A stretch of DNA of 64,000 nt from Oscillospiraceae bacterium (GTDB lineage: Bacteria; Bacillota; Clostridia; Saccharofermentanales; Saccharofermentanaceae), in assembly GCA_902764825.1 (NCBI GenBank), contig CACWXL010000002.1, positions 62,001-126,000 on the forward strand, read 5' to 3'. The notes beneath the pieces are model-generated. The model saw nothing but the letters and a program-made list of their open reading frames with translations, did no database searches and was not told the origin of the DNA. Below are positions 1 to 8,743 of the stretch, piece after piece. Every line of letters begins with the position of its first letter. Position 1 is the stretch's first letter. The position numbers and the translations under genes are program-made.

Positions 1-514
1 GTTATATAACATCCCTACTACAGGATTACGATTCTTCACAGTTTACGGTCCAGCTGGAAGACCTGATATGTTCTACTATTCTGCAACAGAGAAACTCGTT
101 GCCGGAAAGACCATCCAGATCTTCAATTATGGCAACTGCAAAAGAGACTTTACTTACATTGATGATATCGTTGAAGGTGTCTACAGAGTTATGCAGGGTG
201 CGCCTGAGAAAGCTAACGGAGAAGACGGTCTCCCCTTGCCTCCTTATGCCGTTTATAACATCGGCGGTGGCACACCTGAAAATCTTTTAGACTACATCAG
301 CACCTTACAGGAAGAACTTGTCAGAGCCGGTGTATTGCCTGAAGATTATGACTTTGAAGGTCACCGCGAATTAGTTCCCATGCAGCCCGGCGACGTCCCT
401 GTCACCTACGCAGACAGCAAAGCGCTAGAAGACGATTATGGATTCAGACCGACGATCGGGATTAGAGAAGGATTGAGGAAGTTTGCGGAGTGGTATAAAG
501 GATACTCAAGCTGA
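1..514 (+). CDS. UDP-glucuronate 4-epimerase-like NAD-dependent epimerase, 5' truncated by window edge
   Basis: The reading frame is open from base 2, so the gene starts before the window and about 170 C-terminal residues are visible. They contain the RFFTVYGPAGRPDM and RDFTYIDDI segments, an NIGGG turn and a PMQPGDVPVTYAD segment. These are hallmarks of the short-chain dehydrogenase branch that interconverts UDP-glucuronate and UDP-galacturonate. The Rossmann nucleotide-binding part and the YxxxK catalytic pair lie outside the window. The gene is convergent with the next one (stop codons one base apart) and reads against the capsule locus. It probably supplies a charged sugar nucleotide to that locus. 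The family call is strong. The exact substrate is inference. Confidence 0.9.
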   Translation, partial: LYNIPTTGLRFFTVYGPAGRPDMFYYSATEKLVAGKTIQIFNYGNCKRDFTYIDDIVEGVYRVMQGAPEKANGEDGLPLPPYAVYNIGGGTPENLLDYISTLQEELVRAGVLPEDYDFEGHRELVPMQPGDVPVTYADSKALEDDYGFRPTIGIREGLRKFAEWYKGYSS

Positions 515-515
515 T

Positions 516-1589
516 TCATATATTTTTTGAGGCTTCCGAACCGATACTATCTGGATTAATGCTATTCTTCAGAGTTAATATGTCTCCTAACGCTATGTAG
601 GTGTGAATAATACACTGTCTAGCCTGTTCTCTAGTAACCTCAGAATGAACACCCGCACTTTGTCTGTTGGATATTTGTTCAATCCAATCTATTAGATAAA
701 TGGTCTCGCTACCGACAAGCGAGTTCTCAACAGCCTTACTTTGGAGTGTCTCTATAACAGCAGAAAGCTTATTATTGTCATGATCACCAGACACATCGAT
801 ATTCTTACCTGATTTGGTCTTAAATGAATTACCTTTATAATCAGGAAGGACTTCATCAAATAGAATCTTAGCTATATCTGACCAAAGACGACGGCAAGAA
901 GTTAGAACTTGAGAATAACGTTCAGGATTACTTTCATCCATAATTTCTTCAATAGTTCTTAGTTTTCTTAGCGTTGTTACAGGTAAAGCATTACAATAAA
1001 GATCAACTTTCTCTTGATATTCATCAAATATGCTCTTAGTTGCGATTCCGAAATTTAATTGTATTTGCCATTTAACAGCAAAATCATAATACTGAGATCT
1101 CAATATGCTGATTCTTTTCTCTTGATTCTTTATCTGAATTATCAAATTATTGTTACTTCTTTGGACAGCACCATTCATACTATTTGTTGCTGCTATAGCA
1201 TAATCACCTGAAACAGAAAAACCTTGAGTAGTAAAATTTTTTATTGATGCTTTCAAACTCTCAACAGATTGTTCTAATTCCGATGCTAATTCACAAAAAA
1301 TATATTCTTCATTCTTTTTGGTATCATTATTCTGCTTTATAAAAGATCTTCCATGTTGACAAGCAACTTTATAAGCAGGGGCGAGAATCTTTCCACTTTC
1401 TTTACATTCCGGATAACCATTGTATTCATAATCCAACCATTCTTGTCCGTCTTCATCATTGACTAGCCTTGCTATTTTTTTGCATAGCAACAGAGCAGAA
1501 GAGGTCGTAATAATTCCATCTTCAATTCCATTAATTACTTTATCACAGGCATCTAAAGCTTGTTCTTTTCTCGTTTTCACACTATCCAT
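516..1589 (-). CDS. AbiTii-domain abortive-infection-like protein
   Basis: About 357 residues. The N-terminal segment, with an LLCKKIARLV helix followed by EWLDYEYNGYP, matches the AbiTii domain found at the N terminus of AbiT-type abortive infection proteins. The rest is mostly helical. It includes a polar segment around residues 150-190 and a C-terminal helical domain that I do not recognise. I chose the ATG at 1589 because CGGAGA lies 9 bases upstream. The longer reading frame would start at 1643 inside a strong hairpin and has no ribosome binding site. Its neighbours are a DUF2188 gene and IS21 debris, a typical setting for phage-defence cargo. Function is inferred from the domain only. 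Confidence 0.7.
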   Translation of the reverse strand: MDSVKTRKEQALDACDKVINGIEDGIITTSSALLLCKKIARLVNDEDGQEWLDYEYNGYPECKESGKILAPAYKVACQHGRSFIKQNNDTKKNEEYIFCELASELEQSVESLKASIKNFTTQGFSVSGDYAIAATNSMNGAVQRSNNNLIIQIKNQEKRISILRSQYYDFAVKWQIQLNFGIATKSIFDEYQEKVDLYCNALPVTTLRKLRTIEEIMDESNPERYSQVLTSCRRLWSDIAKILFDEVLPDYKGNSFKTKSGKNIDVSGDHDNNKLSAVIETLQSKAVENSLVGSETIYLIDWIEQISNRQSAGVHSEVTREQARQCIIHTYIALGDILTLKNSINPDSIGSEASKNI

Positions 1590-1615
1590 ATAAGGTTCTC
1601 CGAATAATAATATTT

Positions 1616-1646
1616 GATATGGGCGCTCAAAATGAGCACCCATATC
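1616..1646 (-). terminator. Strong hairpin between DUF2188 and AbiTii genes
   Basis: A 14-bp inverted repeat (GATATGGGCGCTCA / TGAGCACCCATATC) has one mismatch and a three-base loop. It lies just after the DUF2188 stop codon. Read on the minus strand it is followed by an A/T-rich stretch, not a clean T-run. It could be a terminator or a processing/attenuation hairpin between the two genes. Confidence 0.55.
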
Positions 1647-1652
1647 AGTAAT

Positions 1653-1886
1653 TTAGTGTTCCTTGTCATGCGGCGGATGCGGATCGTTGCCATAACTATC
1701 CTTAGAAACAATTCTTCCATTTTTTCCCTGAACTACAACTTCAGATTTTCTGTTCTTTGCGATAGAAACAGCAAAGGCAGTTGCGGACTTTTGTGTGTCA
1801 AACAACTTTGTATCTTTAGAGTTGCCTGCTCCATGAACAGCCCATCTTCCACCCTCACGTGGGGATACCCACTGAGTTTTACTCAT
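1653..1886 (-). CDS. DUF2188 domain protein
   Basis: A 77-residue basic protein in one domain. It opens with a W-V-SPREGGRW segment. It also has a KSATAFAVSIAKN helix and a GKNGRIVSKDSYGNDPHPP end, the typical layout of the DUF2188 family (a lysine-rich two-repeat fold of unknown function). The start is supported by GAAAGGAG seven bases upstream of the ATG. DUF2188 genes are common next to restriction, abortive-infection and phage genes, and here the next gene is AbiTii-like. The biochemical role is unknown. Confidence 0.75.
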   Translation of the reverse strand: MSKTQWVSPREGGRWAVHGAGNSKDTKLFDTQKSATAFAVSIAKNRKSEVVVQGKNGRIVSKDSYGNDPHPPHDKEH

Positions 1887-1991
1887 AAGTTACTCCTTTC
1901 TCGGGGTAACCAACACTTGTAAAAACGTAATAAACAATATAATATATGTTTACACGTGAGCGCGTGTTAGTTACCAACCGGTAATAAAATT

Positions 1992-2023
1992 GAGGTATCT
2001 TTGCAGAGGTACCTCTTTTATTT
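1992..2023. terminator. Bidirectional terminator-like hairpin
   Basis: GAGGTA and TACCTC pair across a 12-base spacer. A TTTTATTTTA run follows on the plus strand and AATTTTATT on the minus strand. It fits the end of a minus-strand transcript coming from about 2.3 kb. Confidence 0.55.
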
Positions 2024-2272
2024 TATCAAAATGTTACAGCGATGTAAATATTTGTTCTTAACCATAACTTTAGGGCGTTTATTGTTCAATCTTCCACAAT
2101 ATACAGAATATATGTTTTTATTTGAATAATTCTTTGCGTTCAAAACCATTGAATACGGCGCTTCTTTTTTACGCCAGCTCGTCGCTAATTCTTGCGCCAC
2201 CAAAATCGGTAATTGCTGCGCCACCCCGTCGGAAACCCTGTTCCATACCTCCGGCAGATATAATATCTGCAC
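2018..2272 (-). CDS. Hypothetical small protein, doubtful
   Basis: An 84-residue frame with no recognised motif. A tryptophan- and glutamine-containing N-terminal half is followed by a lysine/asparagine-rich tail. A terminator-like hairpin lies at its stop codon, which slightly supports transcription in this direction. It sits directly behind degraded IS21 sequence and may itself be a remnant. I see no convincing ribosome binding site. Confidence 0.22.
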   Translation of the reverse strand: MQILYLPEVWNRVSDGVAQQLPILVAQELATSWRKKEAPYSMVLNAKNYSNKNIYSVYCGRLNNKRPKVMVKNKYLHRCNILIK

Positions 2273-2309
2273 GTTCTAATTGAACGAATAATATACGGAG
2301 GTGGCACAT

Positions 2310-2468
2310 ATGCCAAACTACAAAGAGATCGCACGGCTAAAAGCGGCCGGGCAAATCAAACAGAGCTATTGCTGATTTCCTTGGACTATCCAGGAACACT
2401 GTAAATGCTGCTGTTGCTAGAATTGAAGACTCAGGCCTAAGTTTTGAAGATCTTCAGATACTCACTGA
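2310..2468 (+). pseudogene. istA: IS21-family transposase (IstA) N-terminal remnant, frameshifted
   Basis: A GGAGG eight bases upstream leads into an ATG and NYKEIARLKAAG, the start of IS21-type IstA proteins. The frame then stops at about 2373. A different frame continues with IADFLGLSRNTVNAAVARIED and ends with FEDLQILTD. That is the helix-turn-helix of IstA. Only about 50 codons remain and no catalytic DDE domain or istB is present. It runs head-on into a second IstA remnant on the other strand, so the junction near 2465-2480 is a recombination scar. Confidence 0.75.
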
Positions 2469-2648
2469 TAGCTGTTCCTTCGAATCTTTATCCGTAACGC
2501 TTGGATCAAGCGGCCACTGGATATTCAATTCAGCAGCACGTTTGCATACCCGTGCGACGGTATTCCTTGAGACGCTACAACTTGTAGCTATCTCTCGTTC
2601 ACTGATCCCTAGGCTTTTTAGTCGCAGGATCTCTCGATACTTGGTCAT
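2454..2648 (-). pseudogene. istA: IS21-family transposase (IstA) N-terminal fragment
   Basis: About 64 codons from the ATG at 2648, which is preceded by GAAGGAGG. The sequence MTKYREILRLKSLGISEREIA plus SRNTVARVCKRA is the N-terminal helix-turn-helix of IS21-type IstA. The frame runs on only to about WPLDPSVTDKDS before it enters sequence belonging to the opposing remnant. The catalytic domain and istB are missing, so it cannot transpose itself. Together with the TGGCTC-rich end to its right it marks one end of a former IS21 element. Confidence 0.8.
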
Positions 2649-2705
2649 CTGATTGACCTCCTTCATATTGTATTTACGCTTTCAGCGCATAAACACAGTA
2701 TAAAG

Positions 2706-2812
2706 TGGCTCAATTTGAAGCGGAATGCTGACTCTATATTACCGGAACTGTGGCTCTGTTTAGAACGGAATGGTGGCTCTCATTCGCCGGACACCTGGCT
2801 CAACAGAGCGCG
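2706..2812. mobile_element. IS21-type terminal region with repeated TGGCTC motifs
   Basis: This stretch carries several imperfect repeats built on TGGCTC followed by a GGAATG/GCGGAAT-like block (around 2707, 2752, 2775 and 2798). Such multiple terminal repeats are characteristic of IS21-family ends. It lies directly upstream of the minus-strand istA fragment, as expected for the transposase-proximal end. Confidence 0.7.
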
Positions 2813-2822
2813 GAATATTCAG

Positions 2823-3890
2823 CTATTTTCTATAACCAGTCATCATGATATCTGATGCAGTAATTTCACAACTTATTTCATCCACATAATGATTCAAAGC
2901 TGTTTCAATAAACTCGTGTAAAAGCCAATATTGATTTGAACTCTTAAGATTATAGAATTTTTCTGGATCATATCTAACAAGTTCGCTTAACCAATGAAAA
3001 ACAGCATAAATTAAAGTTATTGAATTCCTATCTATTACGTGCGAATTACTATCAAGTTCTTTCTTCAAATACCAGAGTCTCATTGTCCCATTAATATAAT
3101 GAATATTCTTGCGAATTTTTGGCTGATATTTTGAGATTTCTGTTTTATTGCTCGCTCTTTGTTCTTCATCTTTGGGTTCATGATACCATTTAAATGTCTT
3201 TTTACACCTTAAAACACACTCTTCTGAGTCTTTAAAGAATCTAGGCACTTCATAAGTAGAAGGTATTTTTTTCAGTATTTTAGAGTCATTGTATTCTGGG
3301 TCAACCAAAAACTGAATCCAAGCATCATTTGTTTCTGTATTTACATAGTAACTGGTATCTCTAATAGGAATAAAAAGTTCAGTAGGAGTCCTGAAAGTAA
3401 CTATAAAGGCTCTATGAATACAAGGTGTATTGTAAAGCAAATCATAAATACTGTATTCTGCAGATGGAGTCTCACGAAAATATAAAGAAAGTTCATGAAG
3501 AATTCCGGAATTATAGAATTTTACAATAGCATCCTTAGTATTATTTGAATTCCAATCTTTAATTTCAGAACCAACGCCATGACGAATATTATTTACAGAA
3601 ACACTATTCACCGAAAGGAGAGCTTTAGCAGCATTCATACAACAATAATATGCAGTTAATGGCCTGGATTCAATTGGTAATAACATTGATGCATCATAAA
3701 AACTCTTAGCTTGTTTCCAATACATTAATGCCATTCGTTGATTGTTTCGTTGTAACCACAGATCTACATATTCCCAGGAAGAATTAGTTAAGATTGTCTT
3801 TACTGTATAATCCATCTTAGTAATAGGTTTAGTTATGTGAAGTCTCTTTGTTCTGTCCTTAATTTGAATTACTTTTGGTGATACATCCAT
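2823..3890 (-). CDS. YaaC-like protein of unknown function
   Basis: About 355 residues. The segment with SRPLTAYYCCMNAAKALL near residue 90 and the C-terminal LLHEFIETALNHYVDEISCEI resemble the YaaC family, whose function is unknown. There are no membrane segments or obvious catalytic motifs. The start is uncertain. AGGAGG lies upstream, but it is 15 bases from the ATG at 3890 and only 3 bases from an in-frame TTG at 3902. The gene is bracketed by IS21 sequence and a pseudogene remnant and is AT-rich like the defence-like genes to its left. It may be part of the same acquired cargo. Confidence 0.6.
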   Translation of the reverse strand: MDVSPKVIQIKDRTKRLHITKPITKMDYTVKTILTNSSWEYVDLWLQRNNQRMALMYWKQAKSFYDASMLLPIESRPLTAYYCCMNAAKALLSVNSVSVNNIRHGVGSEIKDWNSNNTKDAIVKFYNSGILHELSLYFRETPSAEYSIYDLLYNTPCIHRAFIVTFRTPTELFIPIRDTSYYVNTETNDAWIQFLVDPEYNDSKILKKIPSTYEVPRFFKDSEECVLRCKKTFKWYHEPKDEEQRASNKTEISKYQPKIRKNIHYINGTMRLWYLKKELDSNSHVIDRNSITLIYAVFHWLSELVRYDPEKFYNLKSSNQYWLLHEFIETALNHYVDEISCEITASDIMMTGYRK

Positions 3891-4011
3891 AATACTAATC
3901 AATTACCTCCTGTTTTAAATTTTGAACACTAATAAAGTGATAAGTATCTGTTTCAAAAGAAATACTAACTAATATACTATCCTAAAAGTTCGCGCATTAA
4001 CTATATAAGAT

Positions 4012-4215
4012 TTTCCCTCTTATTCTTCCTTAAAGTAATCTGTAGTCATAATAATCGACATCAAACAAATAGTATAATGTGATATATATGCCGCATTACT
4101 TTCAGTTAATAGATACCTTCTAAATAAAACTTATTGTAGTTAAAACTACTTTCATCCTGGACAATTCGAAAGTAATTATGTAACAGTAGTACAAAGCTTC
4201 TCTTCATGACACAAA
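4012..4215 (-). pseudogene. Decayed 3' end of a second CapE-like dehydratase gene
   Basis: The sequence aligns by eye with the 3' coding end of the intact dehydratase gene at 4848-5912. The blocks ATTATGACTACAGATTACTT, ACTTATNGTAGTT and AAGCTTCTCTTCATGA recur in the same order as at 4861-5100. The copy is full of substitutions and small indels and has no open frame. This explains about half of the 3891-4287 gap. The rest shows no coding signal. Confidence 0.65.
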
Positions 4216-4287
4216 TCTGTATATCTCTGAATATGTTAGTATGCTTCGGTTTGTGCTAACTATTGTTGAAAAAAGTGTCTTCTCTCC

Positions 4288-4793
4288 TCACGCCATCACT
4301 TCATTCGCTCTGATCCAGCTCCCTGGTTCAACCTTTACACTATTTCTAACTACAGCACCCGGGAAAATCATTGAGAATGTTCCGATTTTGCTGTAATTAT
4401 CAATAAGGCTTCCAATATTCACTATTACTCCCTCACCCAACTTAGCGTATCGGCTAACTACAGCATTGGTTCTAACGATACAACCAGGAGCTAATTGTAC
4501 ATCCGAACTAAAAAAGCTGTGGGATGGATTAAAGTAGAGATATTGAATTCATGACGAACAAGTTCTTCGCGAAAGCGCTTACGGTTCTCATTGTTCCCTA
4601 AAGCAACTATTGAAGTATCATAACGCTCTCGCATCTTACCTATATCTTGCATAGTACCTATAGCTACAGGCGACTTATCATCAAGAAAAGCTATATCCGT
4701 ATACCCGACAAGTCTGGCAAGTTCATCAACCTCAGTCGAAAAAGAACCAGCACCGATAATGAGTAACGATGACAAATTATTTAACTCAGACAT
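4288..4793 (-). pseudogene. NeuD/PglD-type sugar O/N-acetyltransferase, broken by one frameshift
   Basis: The first part (from the ATG at 4793) has SLLIIGAGSFSTEVDELA, the NAD-like N-terminal fold of the NeuD/PglD family, and runs to STLIHPTAF. The frame then hits a stop at 4491. Adding one T to the run of six T's near 4510-4516 restores the frame. It then continues as FSSDVQLAPGCIVRTNAVV and a left-handed beta-helix hexapeptide repeat domain ending at 4288. The total span is one base short of a whole number of codons. Active members acetylate UDP-amino-sugars or sialic acids. It is the last gene of the capsule operon. It may be a real null, a sequencing error or a slippage site. Confidence 0.75.
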
Positions 4794-4847
4794 TGCCAAA
4801 AACTCAACAAAAAATATACGTCAAGCTATAAAAGAAAAACGAGTATA

Positions 4848-5912
4848 TCAAGCCTCCACTATATGCGGTCTTCCCTCTAGTTCTTCCTTTACATAGTCTG
4901 TAGTCATAATTTTCTTTACAACACCATCTACATCCAAACGCTTAGTATTATGAGATGTGTATGCTTCATCGCTTTCTGTTAAAACACTGCCTTCAACATA
5001 AAACTTATCATAGTTTAGGCTGCGTCCATCAGGAACTATCCGGAAGTAGTTGCCCATGTCGGTTGCTCTAAGCTTTTCTTCACGCGTCATAAGCGTCTCA
5101 TAGAGCTTTTCGCCATGACGAGTTCCAATAATCTTAGTTTCCGTCTCACCAAAGACTTTCATAACACCTTTTGCGAGATCTCCTATAGTTGAAGCATCAG
5201 CCTTCTGTATAAATAAATCACCAGGATCAGCATGTTCAAAAGCAAATGCTACAAGATCAACCGCCTCATCAAGATTCATAAGGAATCGTGTCATATTGGG
5301 ATCAGTTATAGTAATAGGAGCTTTACGCTTTATCTGATCTATGAATAAAGGTATGACAGAACCGCGGGAACACATAACATTGCCATAACGAGTACAAGAT
5401 AAAACAGTACCGGATCTGTCAAAAGCTTTCTGAGCTCTAGCTTGTACGATTTTCTCAGCTACAGCTTTAGTCATTCCCATGGAATTAATTGGATATGCAG
5501 CCTTATCAGTAGACAAAAAGACTACTCTTTCAACTTTATTTTCAACTGCTGCTGAAATAACATTATCTGTTCCAAGAATGTTAGTCCTTACTGCTTCCAT
5601 CGGGAAAAATTCACACGAAGGTACTTCTTTTAATGCTGCCGCATGGAATATGTAATTAGCACCATCAAGAGCTTCTCTTACAGAATCTATATTACGAACA
5701 TCGCCAATAAAAAACTTAACCTTACTTGCGTATTCAGGATGTTGAGCTTGCAACGTGTGTCTCATCCAATCCTGTTTTTTCTCGTCACGGCTAAATATAC
5801 GTATTTCACCGATTTCAGAAGACAAGAAGTGTTTGAGAACAGTGGATCCGAATGAACCTGTTCCACCGGTAATAACTAAGACTTTCCCATTAAAAGCTTT
5901 TTCAATTCGCAT
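4848..5912 (-). CDS. CapE/WbjB-like UDP-GlcNAc 4,6-dehydratase/5-epimerase
   Basis: 354 residues, cytoplasmic extended SDR. The TGGTGSFGS nucleotide loop is at about residues 15-23, STDKAAYPINSMGMTK holds the catalytic region with Met in the tyrosine position, and RYGNVMCSRGSVIP follows. The last 70 residues match the Polysacc_syn_2C tail (IVPDGRSLNYDKFYVEG, TSHNTKRLDV) typical of CapE. Known members convert UDP-GlcNAc to a 4-keto-6-deoxy-L-sugar on the route to L-FucNAc-type residues. No CapF or CapG partner is visible, so the end product is unclear. It sits between the flippase fusion and the broken acetyltransferase. A decayed partial copy lies 0.7 kb downstream. Confidence 0.88.
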   Translation of the reverse strand: MRIEKAFNGKVLVITGGTGSFGSTVLKHFLSSEIGEIRIFSRDEKKQDWMRHTLQAQHPEYASKVKFFIGDVRNIDSVREALDGANYIFHAAALKEVPSCEFFPMEAVRTNILGTDNVISAAVENKVERVVFLSTDKAAYPINSMGMTKAVAEKIVQARAQKAFDRSGTVLSCTRYGNVMCSRGSVIPLFIDQIKRKAPITITDPNMTRFLMNLDEAVDLVAFAFEHADPGDLFIQKADASTIGDLAKGVMKVFGETETKIIGTRHGEKLYETLMTREEKLRATDMGNYFRIVPDGRSLNYDKFYVEGSVLTESDEAYTSHNTKRLDVDGVVKKIMTTDYVKEELEGRPHIVEA

Positions 5913-5961
5913 TTCATCACCTGCATTCTTAAGTATAGTATTTTCATTTTTGTTTATATAA

Positions 5962-8646
5962 TTATTCTATTCTTTTCCAAAACTCTACTATATTCATATC
6001 CTGTTTATCTTTTATGAAGACTTTTTTGCCTTTAATCTGTCCAGATATTCCGTAAACAGTATATCTTCCCAATTGATATATCCAAGCAAAAGGTCTAAAA
6101 AACGCACACTTCCGAGCTAAAGTACAATTTTCCACACCCATACGTTGTAAATGCTTAAATAGTCCTTCATTTCTCACTGATGCCTTTACATTTTCGTATG
6201 GTGCTCTATCGCGACCAAAATTTCCATCATCAAAAATACGAGTTAATAACCAATTAGCTGCATCTTCATCAGCAGAATTGCACCACGTAATTTCATCAGG
6301 AAGACCCATCCACTTCTTACACATAAATGTAACCGTTATTGCAAGCTTCTCAAGGCCTGCTTCTACTGCAAGCGATTTAAAATGATTATTCCAGGATGAA
6401 TCGTCAAGTTCTTTATGAACAAACATCATCCAATCGATTATCTGTCGTAATCCAATACCAGATTCCTTTAGATGTTGCATTATATGCCCAAGAAGTACTA
6501 ATCCATTCTCATAGGTTGGTAAACCGGGAAAAGTAGAACTTGCCACTATATAATTTGTAGAATTATACAATCCATTTATAAGAATATGATCAATATCATT
6601 GTAGTTCTTACTACTAAACTTTGTATGAAGTTCAACAATCATTCCATTCTTAATATATTCATTATGTCTTTCTTCATTCTTTTCTGACTCATATCCATTC
6701 CGAATAAGCACATCGTTGGCAAACGCAAGTTCATTTTCAGAAATATACAAATCGATGTCGCCATATGTTCTCAAAGAAGGAGAAGGATAATAAATCGCAG
6801 CAGCTGTACCTTTAAGAATAACAAATGGAATTTTATTATCATTAAATATCTTGACGAGAGAATTCTGTTCATGAATCATCTGCATAAAATGCGCCTTACT
6901 TTGATATGAAATCTCAAGCCATTCTTTTCTATGCTCTGTTGGAACATGAGCCGCAACCAAAGGTATTATGCACTGTGCTTTTGCTGATTCAAAAATCTTA
7001 CTCCAATTTGCTTCATTTGGAATATTGGGTTTCAAATCAAAAAGTTCGGCTTTTAACAACTCTAATAAACTAGCGTGCTCTAAAACGATCGAAGTCTTAA
7101 CAGACTTCTCTTTAGCTAAAACAGACTTTAGCAATTTAATATTTATCGGAATTACAATTGACAAATAAACTATAAGGAATATAAATCCTTTTAAAACACA
7201 ACGAACCCAATATGAATTAAATCTAAGATCTATATGCAATAAATAATTTGAAAGGGTAATCGTTACCAAACAAGCTATAGCACACATTACAAAGAACTTG
7301 AAGATATTTAAATAGATTTTGCCCATAGGGAGCTTTAATGCTTTAGAATTATAAATAGGAATAAGGATCCATCTTCCTATGATTTCAGCAAAAGCCGTTC
7401 CAATTAAACACATGTATATCGAATACTCAACAGGGAACAGATTAACAAGAACAACAGAGATAATTACATTTAATACAGCAATGCAAACATTTATTAATGC
7501 TGGAATTCTATGCTTGCCATAAGCACGTTGAATTGTTAATGAAGAATAAGAACAATAATGTACTGAATGCAACAACATTAAGATAATACCAATATTGTAA
7601 ACAACCGAATCAGTTCTTCCGAGCCAAGCTATAATAAAATCTTTTCCGCATACAGCAAATCCACCAATTATCAAAAATACACCTAATGATTGTATTTTTG
7701 CCAACTTCAAAAACAACGAGTTGATCTCATTCGTTTTCTTAAGAACCACTAATTTATTTATGCGAGTAATAAAAACTGAATTAATAGATGTTGAGAATTC
7801 CGCAAAATAAATATCGAAAGTCATACCCAATTGGTATGCTGTAACATAAGTAGCACCGGCAAAAAATCCAAGAATGGTCCTATCAACAGCGGTATTAATT
7901 TCAGTTACAATAACTGACAAAAGCAAAAATGCTGAAAACGCAAAAATAGACTTAACATAAGGGGCGTTATCTAATAGTTTATCTTTACCAAATTTGATCT
8001 TATATTTTGTTTTGCTTATAACAAAAAGCGTAAACAAAGCGGTTATATTTACAAACAAACCAATAAGAGAAACAACTATAACAGATGGTCTAAAATGTAA
8101 GGCTATAAAAGAAAATCCAAATGTGCTAATAGTACTGAACAGCGCGATGGATTTAACTGCAATGAAGTTGCTTTGATACTCATTATATAACCTAAAGAAT
8201 GCAAATACCGTGGTAAAAGCTATTCCAGTTAGTGAGAGAAAATATAGAATATAAATAATAGTCTTTTCATTATCAGTATATTTATTCAGTGGAATTATGC
8301 CAAAATATAAAAGAGCCAGAATTATCAATCCCAAAAAAACAATCAGCATAGACAAAAGGCATAATAATTTTATATAGATTGCATTACTTCTCATATTGTT
8401 CTTACGCTCTGCTTTTTCAGCTGTGGAGAACTTAATAAATGAGTCATTAAGCGCATATGCGCCTATGGTAAACCAAGATGTAATAGATGTAGCAAATGAC
8501 GCTAAACCGAATTGTGCATCACCAACGCGCCCTAAATAATATGGAGTATAGAAAACATGGAGCACAATAGACACAGCAAGTGAAACATATGAAATCAATG
8601 CTCCAACTTTTATGTTGCGGTTCTCATTTGTAACGTTATTCTTCAT
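5962..8646 (-). CDS. Wzx-type polysaccharide flippase fused to an NTP_transf_5 nucleotidyltransferase domain
   Basis: 894 residues in one uninterrupted frame. Residues about 15-510 have the hydrophobic helix pattern of an oligosaccharide flippase of the MOP superfamily (start VGALISYVSLAVSIVLHVFYTPYYLGRVG). From about 530 onward the protein is soluble and resembles the uncharacterised nucleotidyltransferase family PF14907. It has FVILKGTAAA near 607-616 and an RTYGDIDLYI motif near 626-635 that supplies the D-x-D pair of the polymerase-beta fold. The flippase moves lipid-linked repeat units outward. The second domain would face the cytoplasm. The fusion is unusual and its reaction is unknown. 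No stop or frameshift separates the parts. Confidence 0.85.
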   Translation of the reverse strand: MKNNVTNENRNIKVGALISYVSLAVSIVLHVFYTPYYLGRVGDAQFGLASFATSITSWFTIGAYALNDSFIKFSTAEKAERKNNMRSNAIYIKLLCLLSMLIVFLGLIILALLYFGIIPLNKYTDNEKTIIYILYFLSLTGIAFTTVFAFFRLYNEYQSNFIAVKSIALFSTISTFGFSFIALHFRPSVIVVSLIGLFVNITALFTLFVISKTKYKIKFGKDKLLDNAPYVKSIFAFSAFLLLSVIVTEINTAVDRTILGFFAGATYVTAYQLGMTFDIYFAEFSTSINSVFITRINKLVVLKKTNEINSLFLKLAKIQSLGVFLIIGGFAVCGKDFIIAWLGRTDSVVYNIGIILMLLHSVHYCSYSSLTIQRAYGKHRIPALINVCIAVLNVIISVVLVNLFPVEYSIYMCLIGTAFAEIIGRWILIPIYNSKALKLPMGKIYLNIFKFFVMCAIACLVTITLSNYLLHIDLRFNSYWVRCVLKGFIFLIVYLSIVIPINIKLLKSVLAKEKSVKTSIVLEHASLLELLKAELFDLKPNIPNEANWSKIFESAKAQCIIPLVAAHVPTEHRKEWLEISYQSKAHFMQMIHEQNSLVKIFNDNKIPFVILKGTAAAIYYPSPSLRTYGDIDLYISENELAFANDVLIRNGYESEKNEERHNEYIKNGMIVELHTKFSSKNYNDIDHILINGLYNSTNYIVASSTFPGLPTYENGLVLLGHIMQHLKESGIGLRQIIDWMMFVHKELDDSSWNNHFKSLAVEAGLEKLAITVTFMCKKWMGLPDEITWCNSADEDAANWLLTRIFDDGNFGRDRAPYENVKASVRNEGLFKHLQRMGVENCTLARKCAFFRPFAWIYQLGRYTVYGISGQIKGKKVFIKDKQDMNIVEFWKRIE

Positions 8647-8743
8647 TTAAGAGCATTCGGAAAATTATAAAATATAATAATCCAATTCTCTCCTTTCCTT
8701 TAATATCGTTTGTAACCCTGAACAAAGTTTAAGATTACAATCA

